From: JAEMQF01 sp963850525
GTDB lineage: Bacteria > Pseudomonadota > Gammaproteobacteria > Burkholderiales > Burkholderiaceae_C
Assembly: GCA_963850525.1 (NCBI GenBank)
Contig: CAWKLQ010000008.1
Location: forward strand, 434,001-498,000
Direction: 5' to 3'
DNA: 64,000 nt
Shown: positions 8,222-18,332 of the stretch, in pieces
Numbering within the stretch: position 1 is the stretch's first letter
Layout: each line of letters opens with the position of its first letter
Position numbers and translations under genes: made by a program
The notes under the pieces: generated by a model
What the model was told of the DNA's origin: nothing
The model's input: the letters and a program-made list of their open reading frames with translations, nothing else
Database searches by the model: none

Positions 8222-9838
8222 TCAAGGCACGATCCAACCGCCCTGCGCACGCAGCGTGGACCCCTCCAGGCGTGCCAAATACGCGCCTTTGGACGCAAAG
8301 CGTTGACCAGGGCCGAGGCCGAGCTGGGGAAAAGCACCGCTCATGAGCGACTTGTCGGCGTTGTGCTCGATGCGCTCGATGAGGTAGTCGCGCGAATAGT
8401 TGTTCCCCAGGTGGGCGACCGCGTCGCTCGCCATCGTGAACGCGAAATACGTGTTCGCGTGAATGCGCCGCTCGCCCGAGGTGCCTGCGGAGATGCCGCG
8501 CGTGGCAAGCCACTCGCGCGCCCGATCGAAGGGCTCGCTGTCGGGCCGCTGGATCGCGAACGGCCAGGCGATCAACAGTTGCCGGGCGATCGGCTGAGCC
8601 TTCAAGCCTGGCGTGTCGCCCAGCAGCGTTCCCGAGGCCAGCGCCGGAATGTCCGCAGGCAAGCCTGTTCGCCCCGCTTGCTCCAGGTCGCCGGCGTCGA
8701 GCCAGAACACCAGCGCGCCCGACCCCGCGGCGCGTGCTTGCGCGAGTGCGGCGTCCAGACGCCCGGCGCCGCGCAGCACGACTTCATGCACCGGCCCCTT
8801 GCCCCGCCGCTCCCAGGCCGACTGAAAGGCACGCGCACCCGCCTCGGCACGCGGCTCGTCGCGGCGGATTTGCCACACAGCTCCCTTCGAACCATGCGCC
8901 GCCAGATGCGCCGCCATCACATCGGCCTCGACCAGCACGCCGCGCGACAGGTAGAGGTTGTAGCCGCCCGGCTCCGCGCGACCGGGAGCGTCGACATTCG
9001 GGAAGAGACACGGGACTTCACTTCGTTCGCAGAAGTCGTGCACCGGCTGCCAGCGCCGCCCAGCGCCGCTCAACACCGCGAACACGGGTTGCTCGCGGTA
9101 GCGCTGCTCGAGCTGCGCGCCCCAGGTGTCGGCAGCGCCGCTCAGCTCCCAGACATGCAGCGACCACTTGCGCCAGTTGACGTGCATGCGGTCGACGCCA
9201 GCCTGCAAGCGGCGGCGCTCCGAGCGCGTGCCGGCGTTGCGCGCGTCGACCATCGCGCGCAGCACTTGCAACGTCGCGTCGCGCACACCTGCTTCGGCGT
9301 CGGGGGCGACGATCGTCGCGAAGTGAATCTCGCTGTCGGTCACGCCCGGCGCCACTTGCAGCGCGACGCTGGACAAATAGGCGCGCAAGGCCGAAATGTC
9401 CGCTGGAGCCAGCGCGTAGCGCGGCATCAGCGGATGCAATGCGCGGCCGTCTGACGACTGGCCTTCGCGCAGCGCACGCTCGAAGGTCTCGTCGGTGTAG
9501 TGAAGTTCGCGCAACTGGACCATCGGGCGCCGCGCGTAGCGCCGCTCGTTCTTCTGACCGGCGAAGAAGCCCGGCACGGTGAGCGGCTGGATGACGATTT
9601 GTCCTTCCGCTGCACCCAGCCCGCTGTTGCGGTGGCAGGTGGCGCAGGCGGCCGGCCGGCCCTGCACCTGAACCCCACCGGCCAGCACGGCTGACATCGC
9701 CCCGCCCGAAGGCAGGCGCCCTTCGCGATAGATCAGTTTGCCCACCGCTTCAAGCGAAGGCTCTTCGCCGGCCCAAGCTAGCCCTGCGCCGCATGCGGCG
9801 GCCAGCAGGGCGAGCAACAGCCAGCGACGCAGGTCCAT
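8222..9838 (-). CDS. Cytochrome c fused to periplasmic-binding-protein-like receptor domain
   Basis: The protein of 538 residues starts at the ATG at 9838 (MDLRRWLLLALLAAACGAGLAWAG signal peptide). Its first domain carries a haem site CATCH near residue 68 and a downstream MPRYALAPADISALRAYL segment typical of cytochrome c ends. From about residue 160 to the end (SEIHFATIVAPDAEAGVRDA ... ALVFWLDAGDLEQAG ... YFAFTMASDAVAHLG) it resembles the type I periplasmic-binding fold of branched-chain amino-acid/ligand receptors. It follows the SCO1-like gene by 14 bases. Function is unknown; a ligand-sensing or electron-transfer role in the periplasm is inference. Confidence 0.75.
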   Translation of the reverse strand: MDLRRWLLLALLAAACGAGLAWAGEEPSLEAVGKLIYREGRLPSGGAMSAVLAGGVQVQGRPAACATCHRNSGLGAAEGQIVIQPLTVPGFFAGQKNERRYARRPMVQLRELHYTDETFERALREGQSSDGRALHPLMPRYALAPADISALRAYLSSVALQVAPGVTDSEIHFATIVAPDAEAGVRDATLQVLRAMVDARNAGTRSERRRLQAGVDRMHVNWRKWSLHVWELSGAADTWGAQLEQRYREQPVFAVLSGAGRRWQPVHDFCERSEVPCLFPNVDAPGRAEPGGYNLYLSRGVLVEADVMAAHLAAHGSKGAVWQIRRDEPRAEAGARAFQSAWERRGKGPVHEVVLRGAGRLDAALAQARAAGSGALVFWLDAGDLEQAGRTGLPADIPALASGTLLGDTPGLKAQPIARQLLIAWPFAIQRPDSEPFDRAREWLATRGISAGTSGERRIHANTYFAFTMASDAVAHLGNNYSRDYLIERIEHNADKSLMSGAFPQLGLGPGQRFASKGAYLARLEGSTLRAQGGWIVP

Positions 9839-9852
9839 CGCGGTTGGCGCGG

Positions 9853-10516
9853 TCAGCCGCCTTTCGCGGCAACCGGCACGCCGAGCACGCGGTGGACCTC
9901 GCGCACCAGCTCGGAGGGAGTGGCAAAACCGTCGAGGCGCACCCAGGGCTGGTTCGCGCTGCCCTGCAGATAGGTGGATGGGGTATGGTTCATCTTGTCG
10001 CCACGCCAGGCGTCGAAGGCGTGCGCGACTTCCAGGATGACCTGCTTGTCGCCGGTCAACATGTGCCAATCCGGCCCGGCGCGATGGCGCGCCGCGTAAT
10101 CCTTCAGGCGCGCCGGCGTGTCGTACTCCGGATCGATCGATATCGACACGATGCGCACCTTGCTGCCCTCGGCGCGCAGCGTCCTCTGCACTTCGGACAT
10201 TGTTGCGCTCATCGACAGGGCAGATCGCGGTGCAACTGGTGAAGATGAAGTTCAGGAGCACCGGCTTGCCCGAATCGAGCTCGCTGCGCAACGACACCTT
10301 GGTGCCGTTGGCGTCCAACAGCTGGACGTCGGGAACCTGGTAGCGCGCCTCAGCGCGGGTGTATCCCTTGCTCGGCGTTGCGGGCGCAGCGTGGTGCGCG
10401 TGCTCGTCACGCGCCAAGCTGCTGCTTGGCGCCAATGCCATTGCCGCGAGCGCGCCAAGCCCCACCATGGCCGCCGCTGCAGCCCGCCTGTACGCCAATC
10501 GTTGAGCTTCAATCAT
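9853..10516 (-). pseudogene. SCO1/SenC-like copper protein, single frameshift
   Basis: The first part (from ATG at 10516) holds a signal peptide and the copper-site motif FIFTSCTAICP. The second part (to 9853) continues in another frame with MSATMSEVQRTL, VSISIDPEYDTP and KMNHTPSTYL, including the expected later His. The join is one extra base near 10212-10213; removing it restores a continuous SCO protein of about 220 residues. SCO proteins deliver copper to oxidases, which fits the three multicopper-oxidase-like genes upstream in the same strand order. The frameshift may be a sequence error or a real lesion. An AAGGA ribosome binding site precedes the start. Confidence 0.85.
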
Positions 10517-10576
10517 CGCGGGGTCCTTGGGTTGATCGTTGAGTTCACGTTGCTGCTGAGCGTGGCCAGTTCATTC

Positions 10577-13500
10577 TCAGCTGCCGGTCAGGTTCAGCTG
10601 CGCCGGACTGGGGCTACCGGCGGGGCCGGTGTACGGCACGATCAAGGTGCCGGTCCGGCTGCTCGAATTCGTCGGCGCATTGAAGCTGACCTGGATCTGG
10701 CAAGTCTGGCCGACCGAGAAAGTAGTGCCCGAGCACGAATCGGTGGCACCCTTGCTGAAGTTGCTGTTCGTGCCACCATTGCTCACCGTGGCGGTGCCGA
10801 AGGTCACCGGCCCGGTGCCGCCGATCGTCAGCGTGACGGTGTCCGAGACATTGCCGCTCTGGTTGCCGAAACTCAGCGTCGTTCCCGCCCCGTTCAACGA
10901 CGCAACTCCCGCCTCACTCGTGAACGCCACCGACGCCGTCACGATGCTGTCGATGTCCGCCAGCGTGTTGTTCGCCGTCGGATCGTTGCCCCAGGCAATC
11001 GTCACGCTGTGGGTCGAGTTTCCGAGCGGTGCGGCGGTCGGGATGCTCCCGACCAGCGTGTAGGTCGCGGTGCCTCCGACGGCCAGGCTGACCGATCCTG
11101 TGCGCGCGGTGTTGCCGGTGCCCGTGGCGCTGCATGTTCCGCCGGGCGCCGTGCAAGTCCACGAATTGAGCGTGAATCGCGTGCTGCCCGGCAACGTGTC
11201 GGTCAGCGCGGCGCCCGTGACCGCACTCGGCCCGTTGTTGGCTACGACGATCGTGTAAGTCACTCCCGTCGTGCCCCGCGCGACACTCGTGCGACCGTCG
11301 CTGTTCTGGGTGACCGCCAGATCGGCCGGCGGCGCCGTGATGGTGTCCGTATCCGACACCGAATTGTTGCTCGAATTCGGATCCGTCACACCGCTCGGTG
11401 CGGCGATCGTGACGCGACTCGTCGAGTTTCCTAACGGCGCACTTGCCGGGATGCTGCCCACCAGCGTGTAGGTCGCTGCGCCGCCACTCTGAAGACTGAC
11501 CGAACCTGTGCGCGTCGTATTGCCGGTGCCCGTGGCGCTGCATGTTCCGCCGGGTGCCGTGCAGCCCCACGAAGTGACCGTGAATCGCGTGCTGCCCGGC
11601 AGCGTGTCGGTCAGCGCGGCGTTCGTTACTGCGTACGGCCCGTTGTTGGTCACCACGATCGTGTAGGTCACGCCCGTCGTACCGCGCTCAACCGTGGTGA
11701 GTCCGTCGCTGTTCTGGGTGATCGCCAGATCGGCTTGCGGGGACACGACGCTGAGCGTCACGGTCGCCACGCCCGAGAGTGCGCCCGCCGGGTCTCTGGC
11801 CCGGTAGGTGAAGCTCGCCGTGCCGGCGAAGCCCGCCGCGGGCGTGTAGGTGAAGCCGCCGTTGGCAATCAAGCCGAGCACACCACTTGCCGGAGCACTT
11901 TCCAGTTGCGCCGTGAGCGCGTCGCCGTCGATGTCGCTGTCGTTGCCGAGCACGCCGGGTGCCGCGACATTCAACGTGGTCCCCTGCCACATCTGGTAGC
12001 TGTCATTGCCGGCCAGCGGGGCATCGTTGACGTTGGCCACGCTGATGGTGAACGACTGGTTGGCCTGCAGCCCATGCGCATCGGTCACGCGCACGGTCAC
12101 CGCCGAGTTGCCGACCTGGGTCGCCGACGGCGTCCAGGAGATCAGCCCCGATGCCGGGTCGATGGTCATCCCCGCCGGTGCCTGCGTCAGCGAGTAGGTC
12201 AGCGCGTCGCCCTCGGCATCGCTCGCCTCGACGTCGTAGTGGTACAGCACACCTTGGGTCGCCGCCGTGACCGGCGCCGAAGTGATCTGTGGCGGCGTGT
12301 TCGCGCCGCCGCCGAGGAGTTGATAGGCCGCGAGGGCGTTGACGAGCCCGTGTCCGTAGCTGTTGTCGGCGCCGGCGGCGCCCAGATCCTGGGCGCTGTC
12401 GCGCAGCGCCGCCTCGAGCTGCGCAACGCTGGCGTCCGGGAAGGCCCCGGCGAGCAGCGCCATCGCGCCCGCCGTGTGCGGCGCGGCGAACGACGTGCCG
12501 GCGACGTTCATGTAGAACGGCATGCCGCCGAACGACAGGTCGGCGGTGTTGACGTTCACGCCGGGCGCCGCGAGCGCCGGGAAAATCGAGCCGTCGCAGG
12601 CCGAAGGGCCGCGGCTGGAAAAGCTTGCCACCGTCATCGTCTCGTCGACCGCGCCGGTGGCGAAACCCTGCGGGTTGTTCGCCGGGCTCACGCTGCTCGC
12701 CGGCCCCGGGCCGTCGTTGCCGGCGGCGAACACGACGCCGATGCCCGCCACTCTTGAGCACCGCGATGTCGTCATTGAACTCGGTGATGCACTGGCCCGC
12801 CGTGCCGGCAAAGCCCCACGACGCGTTGACCACATGCGGCGCGTCGTCGGTGTCCGGGTCGCCGTCCGGATCGAGCAGCCACTGGAAGCCGAGGTGAATC
12901 TGGCTGTAGTTCGTCTGGCCCGCGTCGTTGTATTGCTTGACGGCGATCCAGCTGCGCGTCGGGCGCCATGCCGATGGCGGTTCCGCTCGCTCGCGCCGCC
13001 GACCATGAAGCCCATCGTCTGCGTGCCGTGGCCCTGCGCGTCGTAGGGTGTGGCGTGTTGCCCGTGCGGGTCGAACCAGCTGTTCGTGCCGCCGCGGTAA
13101 CGCGGCGCCAGGTCGGGGTGCTGCGCGTCGACGCCGGTATCCAGGCTGGCGACGACGACACCGCTGCCGGTCCAGCCCAGCGCCCACAGCTCGGGCGACT
13201 TCGACGGCGCCGAGGTTCCACTCCGGCGTCGCCGCCACCCCGGCACTGGTGACCGGCGCCTGCATCAGGCCGTCCAGGCGGATCGTCTGCACCGCCGGGT
13301 GGTTCGCGAGTTCCTGAACCCGCGCCGCGGGCAGCTTCAGCGCCAGTGCGTTGATCGACCAGAGTTGCTTCAGGTTGCGCGCGCCCAGGCGGCGCGCCGT
13401 GCTGTCGACCGGCGCTTGCGACCGCTGCGCCCTCGCCTTCAAGGCTCGCAGCAGGAGCTGCAGGCGTTGCGCGCGAGTCGGTTGGTTGAACGCCGTCAGG

Positions 13501-13685
13501 TCCTCGCGATCGACCAACTGCACGATGACGTCGACCTCGTCGGTCGCGGCGCGCGCAGCCAGGTGCTCTTGAAGTTGTGCCGCGACGACACCGGCCTGCG
13601 CCGCGCCCGTTGCCAACACCAGTGGCGGCAGCAGAACCAGCGCCAGCAGCGCCTTCAAGACCGGGGTCCTTTCGGTGGCAGCCAC
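10577..13685 (-). pseudogene. Subtilisin-like (S8) protease with cadherin-like and DUF11 domains, frameshifted
   Basis: Reading from a GTG at 13685 there is a signal peptide, an inhibitor-I9-like propeptide, and then the S8 domain. The catalytic residues are all recognisable: Asp in SLDTGVDAQHPDL, His in GHGTQTMGFM, and Ser in GTSFAAPHTAGAMALL. Downstream lie Ig/cadherin-like modules (SDAEGDALTYSL; NDSDIDGDALTAQL), two DUF11 repeats (GVTYTIVVTNNGP) and a C-terminal module ending QLNLTGS. At least four frame changes are needed, near 13200, 12983, 12960 and 12755, all inside the catalytic domain. The coding signal continues on both sides of each. Whole protein about 1035 residues, presumably secreted. 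GGGAG precedes the GTG. Confidence 0.85.
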
Positions 13686-13705
13686 GTTCGTGCTCCCGGT
13701 TGACG

Positions 13706-14272
13706 CTATTCGATCGTGAGCGCGGCGAGCTGCGCGTCGCCCGCGACCAGCGTCACCTTCGCGCCGGGCTTCAGGTAGCGCCCCGGGTTGCCGAACAGGA
13801 TCACGTAATCGCGGCCGGTCTGGATCGTGCTGCGTGTTGCCTGGCGCAGCTTGCCGAGCTTGGCGCTGTTCGGCACACCGAACTTCGCGCCGCTCGCTTC
13901 GTCCACCAGATACGCCGGCACCGTGCGGTCGAGCAGGCCCTTGGCGCGTTCGGCGTCAACGACGCGGTAGCGCAAATCGACCATGAAGCCCCCGGCACTG
14001 AGGCGCAGCGCGGTCACCTCGACGCCCAGGCTGTCCGGCGTTCGCGCCGGAGCGGGTGAGGCGGTGGTTGCGGGCGGCACGCTGCCTGCAGGTGGCGCCG
14101 TGGCCGCGAGCGGCGCGGCGGTCGTGGGCGGCGCTTGCGCGTTCGCAACTTGGGGCGCCGCGTTCTGCACGCCGTGGCCCGTGGCGCAGCCAATCAGGAA
14201 TGCTGCGAACAGCGCCGGGCCCGCCTGGGCGCCAAACCGACCCCGAACCCGTAGCCCCCTTGATGTGGACAC
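13706..14272 (-). CDS. Lipoprotein of unknown function
   Basis: A 188-residue protein with a lipobox (FLIGC, Cys at about residue 29), an Ala/Pro/Thr-rich linker (residues 35-80) and a compact C-terminal domain (SLGVEVTALRLSAGGFMVDLRYRV ... GRDYVILFGNPGRYLKPG). I do not recognise the C-terminal domain. It lies between the protease and the first multicopper-oxidase-like gene with short gaps, so it is probably part of the same secreted/surface operon. It is intact, unlike its downstream neighbour. Confidence 0.8.
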   Translation of the reverse strand: MSTSRGLRVRGRFGAQAGPALFAAFLIGCATGHGVQNAAPQVANAQAPPTTAAPLAATAPPAGSVPPATTASPAPARTPDSLGVEVTALRLSAGGFMVDLRYRVVDAERAKGLLDRTVPAYLVDEASGAKFGVPNSAKLGKLRQATRSTIQTGRDYVILFGNPGRYLKPGAKVTLVAGDAQLAALTIE

Positions 14273-14285
14273 GCCATGCCTCCGA

Positions 14286-16991
14286 TCAACTGCCCGTCAG
14301 GTTCAACTGCCGCGGACTCGGACTGCCGAGGGGTCCGGTGTACGGCACGTTCAAGGTGCCGGTACGGCTGCTCGTGGTCGTTGGCGCATTGAAATTGATC
14401 TGGATCTGACAGGTCGCGCCGACCGCGCGCGTGGTGTTCGAGCAGGTATCGGTGGCACCCTTGCTGAAGTTGGTGTTGCCACCGCCATTCGTCACCGTCG
14501 CAGTGCCGAAGGTCACGGCTCCGGTTCCGCCGATCGTCAGCGTGACGGTGTCGCTGACGGGACCAATCTGGTTGCCGAAACTCAGCGTCGTGCCCGCGCC
14601 GTTCAAGGCCGCGACTCCCGATTCGCCGGTGAACGCCACCGCCGCCGTGACGATGGTGTCGGTGTCGGCCAGCGTGTTGTTGGTGGCATTTGGGTCGTTG
14701 CCCCAGGCGATCGTCACGCTGTTCGTCGAGCTGCCAAGCGGTGCGTTCAAGGGGATCGTTCCCACCAATGTGTAGCTTGCGAATCCACCACTCAACAGGC
14801 TGACGGCCCCATTGCGAGTGTTCCCGCCTGCCGTATTCGTGGCGGTGCAGCTCGATCCGGCGCTGGCGGTGCAGCTCCACGAGTTGACGGTGAATCGTGT
14901 GCCGCCGGTCGTGCTCGGCAAGCTGTCTGTCAGGGTGGCGCCGGTCACTGCGTTCGGCCCATTGTTCGTCGCGACGATCGTGTAGGTCACGCCCGTCGAA
15001 CCCCGCGCCACGCTGGTGCGCGCGTCGCTGTTCTGGGTGATCGCCAGATCGGCCGGCGGCGGCAGGATGGTGTCGGTATCCGACGCGGTGTTGTTGCTCG
15101 TCACCAGATTGGTCACTCCCGCCGGCGTGACGATCGTCACGCTGTTGGTCGAGTTGCCTAACGGCGCGGTCAGGGGAACGTCGCCCACGAGCGTGAAGGT
15201 CGCGGTTCCACCGTTCGGCAGGGTGACGGTCCCGTTGCGCGTCGTGGTCCCGGTGCCCGTGGCGGTGCAGCTCGATCCGGTGCCGGTGGTGGCTGTGCAG
15301 TTCCACGAAGTCACCGTGAACCGTGAGCCTGCGCCTGCCGGCAAGGTGTCGGTCAAGGTGGCTCCCGTCACCGCGCTCGGCCCGTTGTTGGTCACGAAGA
15401 TCGTGTAGGCCACACCGGTCGTCCCGCGAACCACCGAGGTGCGGCCGTCGGTTTTGGTGACGGCGAGGTCCGCCTGTTGCAGGATCGTGGTGGTGTCGGT
15501 GGCGCTGTTGTTCGCCGGGGTCGGATCGATGACTCCCGCCGGTGGCGCGACCGTTGCGGTGTTCGTCAGCGTACCGCTCGCGGTGGAAGGGAGCGTGGCA
15601 TTCACCGTGAAGGTCGCGGTGCCGCCGACGGCGAGATTCACCGTCGTGGCGATGTTGCCGCTTCCCGTCGTGGCGGCGCATGATGCGGAGGGGGCGCAGG
15701 TCCAGCCAACTCCGCCGTTGAGTACCGCGGGCATCGTATCGGTGACGGTTGCACCGGTCACCGCGTTCGGTCCGGCGTTGCTCACCACGATCGTGTACGT
15801 CATCGGCCCGGCGAGCCGGCTGGTCGCCCCGTCGGTCTTGGTAATTGCCAGGTCTGCCTGCGGCGGCGGAGCCACGGCGAGCACGCCGAACATGCCGCCG
15901 TCCTGCGCACCGGCGTTGACGGTGTTCAGGCGCCGGTCGTAGATCGGCAGATTGCCGGCCGCCGCGGGCGTGACGATGACATCGGTCGTCTTCAACGCCG
16001 CCAGCCAGGTCGAGTATTGATACTGGTCGCGGGGCAGCGTCACCGGCGCGGCGCCGGAGAGGTCGCGGTACTGGTAGCGATTGCCGTCCTCGGCAATCAT
16101 CTTCATGTGCGTGCCCTGGATCAACGGCACATAGGCGCGATAGCCCGCGTTCAGGAAGCGCAGCAGCGTCGCCTGTCCCTGTGGCAGGGTTGCCAGCGGA
16201 GGGTCGCCGGCCTGGAACGGTTTGCCGTTGATCAGGAAGTATTTCGGCTTGTAGCACAGCGTGCTCGTCATCGGCAGCGCGCTGCCGTCAGTGTCTCGGC
16301 ACGCGGTGGGCGTCGTCGCCAAGCCATAGTCGCCGCCGTCGATCGCGCGGTGCTGCACCGGATCGATTTCGCTGAACAGCAGGGTCGCCGCGGCGTCGTA
16401 CGGCACGCCTGCGTAGGCCATCGCGGGCAGCGCGGGGGCCGGCGGCACCGCGGCGACGGCATCGGCGAAGTTCTTCGTCAGCGCCCCGTACAGACCCATC
16501 TGCACCTGCACCTGCGGGTGCGTGCCGCTGTGGTAGAGGTAGGTGCCGGGCCTGAGGCTGGCCCAGGTGTAGGTGGCGTCGACTCCGGCGGTGGCCTCGT
16601 GGGTGAACGAGCGCACGCGCTGTCGGCCTTGCGCGTCGCTGAACTTCACTGGCGTCATCACCGCGGTCTGCCCCGGAATGACGATGGAGGTCGGCTCGGC
16701 GACCAACTGGTTCCTCAAGTGGACCGTCAATCCCGTCGCGTCCGCCGCGGGCACGCTGAGGGCCGGCCCGGGCAGCGTGGGTTGCGCCGTGCAATTGCCG
16801 GCAAATCCCGCGCTGTCCGGCGCATAGCCCCAGATCGGCACCATCACGCCGGGGCTGCCCGGCAGCGTGACTGTGCCGCGCTTGGCGCAAAGCCAGTATT
16901 CGGCGGCGCCCACCTGTCCCGCGGCCAGCAGCAGGCCGATCCCCAACAGCGCGCCGGCAAGGGGCGCTGCGCATGTCGATCGAGTCTTCAT
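14286..16991 (-). CDS. Multicopper-oxidase-like cupredoxin protein with three DUF11 repeats
   Basis: A 901-residue exported protein. After the signal peptide (GALLGIGLLLAAGQVGAA) residues 30-375 show cupredoxin-type features of multicopper oxidases (WASLRPGTYLYHSGTHPQVQVQMGLYGAL; YFLINGKPF; PLIQGTHMKMIAEDGN). Usual copper motifs are altered: the first HxHG site is replaced (EPTSIVIPGQ) and there is no HCH. Then come three DUF11 repeats (TYTIVVSNAGPNAVTGATVTD and two copies) and a C-terminal module nearly identical to that of the protease next door (AALNGAGTTLSFGNQ ... QLNLTGS). The frame is intact over 2.7 kb. Likely cell-surface or secreted; enzymatic activity is doubtful because of the missing ligands. 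Confidence 0.8.
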   Translation of the reverse strand: MKTRSTCAAPLAGALLGIGLLLAAGQVGAAEYWLCAKRGTVTLPGSPGVMVPIWGYAPDSAGFAGNCTAQPTLPGPALSVPAADATGLTVHLRNQLVAEPTSIVIPGQTAVMTPVKFSDAQGRQRVRSFTHEATAGVDATYTWASLRPGTYLYHSGTHPQVQVQMGLYGALTKNFADAVAAVPPAPALPAMAYAGVPYDAAATLLFSEIDPVQHRAIDGGDYGLATTPTACRDTDGSALPMTSTLCYKPKYFLINGKPFQAGDPPLATLPQGQATLLRFLNAGYRAYVPLIQGTHMKMIAEDGNRYQYRDLSGAAPVTLPRDQYQYSTWLAALKTTDVIVTPAAAGNLPIYDRRLNTVNAGAQDGGMFGVLAVAPPPQADLAITKTDGATSRLAGPMTYTIVVSNAGPNAVTGATVTDTMPAVLNGGVGWTCAPSASCAATTGSGNIATTVNLAVGGTATFTVNATLPSTASGTLTNTATVAPPAGVIDPTPANNSATDTTTILQQADLAVTKTDGRTSVVRGTTGVAYTIFVTNNGPSAVTGATLTDTLPAGAGSRFTVTSWNCTATTGTGSSCTATGTGTTTRNGTVTLPNGGTATFTLVGDVPLTAPLGNSTNSVTIVTPAGVTNLVTSNNTASDTDTILPPPADLAITQNSDARTSVARGSTGVTYTIVATNNGPNAVTGATLTDSLPSTTGGTRFTVNSWSCTASAGSSCTATNTAGGNTRNGAVSLLSGGFASYTLVGTIPLNAPLGSSTNSVTIAWGNDPNATNNTLADTDTIVTAAVAFTGESGVAALNGAGTTLSFGNQIGPVSDTVTLTIGGTGAVTFGTATVTNGGGNTNFSKGATDTCSNTTRAVGATCQIQINFNAPTTTSSRTGTLNVPYTGPLGSPSPRQLNLTGS

Positions 16992-17001
16992 GGCACCCTC
17001 T

Positions 17002-18300
17002 TTATTCAGTTGGCAGCGCGTACCAGCGCGGCACGACGACGAACATGGTCAACATGCCGCCAGGGAAGATGTTGTTGTTGGTGAGCTCCTTCTCGCTGTG
17101 CGAGTGCCACATGTAGAAGTAGCCCGCGAACGGATTCCATTCGCCCGAGCCCGGCGGCAGCACGCCGGTGGAGCCGAGGTAAGGGCTGCCGCTGTAGGCC
17201 ATGCCGGTGGTGACATCGAGCGGGTTCGGCAGCGTCACCGGGAACGCGAGGTTGTGGTCGGCGCACCATTCCTTGGTCACATCGTCATAGCCGTCCACCG
17301 GGTTGATATCGCTGCAGGCGTGCGGGTTGATCGCCGTCGTGCCGTAGATGTCCCAGCCCATGCCCTTGCCCGTCCAGGTGAAGATGCCGTCGTAGGTGGC
17401 ACCGGGAATCGCCTTGATCGTGAAGTCGGACCACGCGAGGTCCGGCCCCGCGCCGGGCGCGCTTTCGAGCAGCCGCCCGTCGCGCCCGACCACCGTGGTG
17501 TGGTTGCCGTGGAAATGGAACGGGTGCGCGTCGCGCCCGGCGCTGATCAGGCGCACCAGCACCTTCTCGCTCGGATAGGCCAGGGCCAGCGCGCCATAAG
17601 GCTGGGTCGGCATCCACGGCAGGTTGTCGCCGTAGAGCGTGTCCATGCCGTTGCGGCCGTTGATGTACCACTGCACCGGGAAGTAGTCGGAAGTGTCGGG
17701 ATTGAGATTGCCCATCGCCACCTGGTCGTGCAGGTTCGGGTCCATCTCGGTCAGCACGAACAGGTACTCTCGGTCGAACCCGGTCGCGGCGTGGCCGTAG
17801 GCCTGTTTGGGCGCGGCCGGCCTGACGATGAGTGCTCCCACCAGCCCCATCTCGACCTGCAGCGCCGGCTTGGTTCCGCTCTGGTAGAGGTAGGTGCCGG
17901 GCTGCGTCGCGGTGAATGTGTAGCTCACAGTGCCGCCGCCCGCCGCGGCTTCGGCGGTTTGCAGCCCGGGCGAGCCGCCGCTCGCCGTCACGCCCGACTG
18001 GCCGGGGAAAACGATGGACGTCGGCACCGGCAGCGTATTGGTGAGGTTCACTGTCACCGTCTGGCCCTGCGTCACGATCAGCGTCGGCCCGGGGTACTGC
18101 ATGGTGCCGGCGCCGTTCGCGTAGCCCCACACGAGCACGCTGTTCGCGTCGGCGGTGCTGATGTAGTCGGCCCTGGCGGTCAGGTTGAAGGTCGGGCCGG
18201 GGATGCCGGCGATCGCTGCGCTGGCCGGTCCGGCGTGCACCAGCCACAGTGCAAACGCCAGCCCCAGCGTGCCGGCGAGTCGGTTCAGAAGATAGGTCAC
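17002..18300 (-). CDS. Multicopper-oxidase-like protein (HSH variant)
   Basis: A 432-residue exported protein starting at a GTG at 18300, chosen because a perfect AAGGAG lies 8 bases upstream and the product begins with a signal peptide (GLAFALWLVHAGPASA). Cupredoxin blocks include GTYLYQSGTKPALQVEMGL (a normal His is replaced by Gln), HPFHFHGNH (HxxHxH copper motif) and MWHSHSEKELTNNNIFPGGM at the C-terminus. In the last motif the usual HCH is HSH, so the type 1 copper Cys is absent. It lies between two other oxidase-like genes with gaps of 10 and 32 bases and is probably co-transcribed with them. Confidence 0.85.
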   Translation of the reverse strand: MTYLLNRLAGTLGLAFALWLVHAGPASAAIAGIPGPTFNLTARADYISTADANSVLVWGYANGAGTMQYPGPTLIVTQGQTVTVNLTNTLPVPTSIVFPGQSGVTASGGSPGLQTAEAAAGGGTVSYTFTATQPGTYLYQSGTKPALQVEMGLVGALIVRPAAPKQAYGHAATGFDREYLFVLTEMDPNLHDQVAMGNLNPDTSDYFPVQWYINGRNGMDTLYGDNLPWMPTQPYGALALAYPSEKVLVRLISAGRDAHPFHFHGNHTTVVGRDGRLLESAPGAGPDLAWSDFTIKAIPGATYDGIFTWTGKGMGWDIYGTTAINPHACSDINPVDGYDDVTKEWCADHNLAFPVTLPNPLDVTTGMAYSGSPYLGSTGVLPPGSGEWNPFAGYFYMWHSHSEKELTNNNIFPGGMLTMFVVVPRWYALPTE

Positions 18301-18332
18301 GGCGTTTCTCCTTCGCGTGGGTGCGGGCTCAT

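Noticed and set aside
10577..16991. PEP-CTERM or LPXTG sorting signals in the surface proteins
   Set aside because: The C-termini end in QLNLTGS without a transmembrane helix or basic tail.
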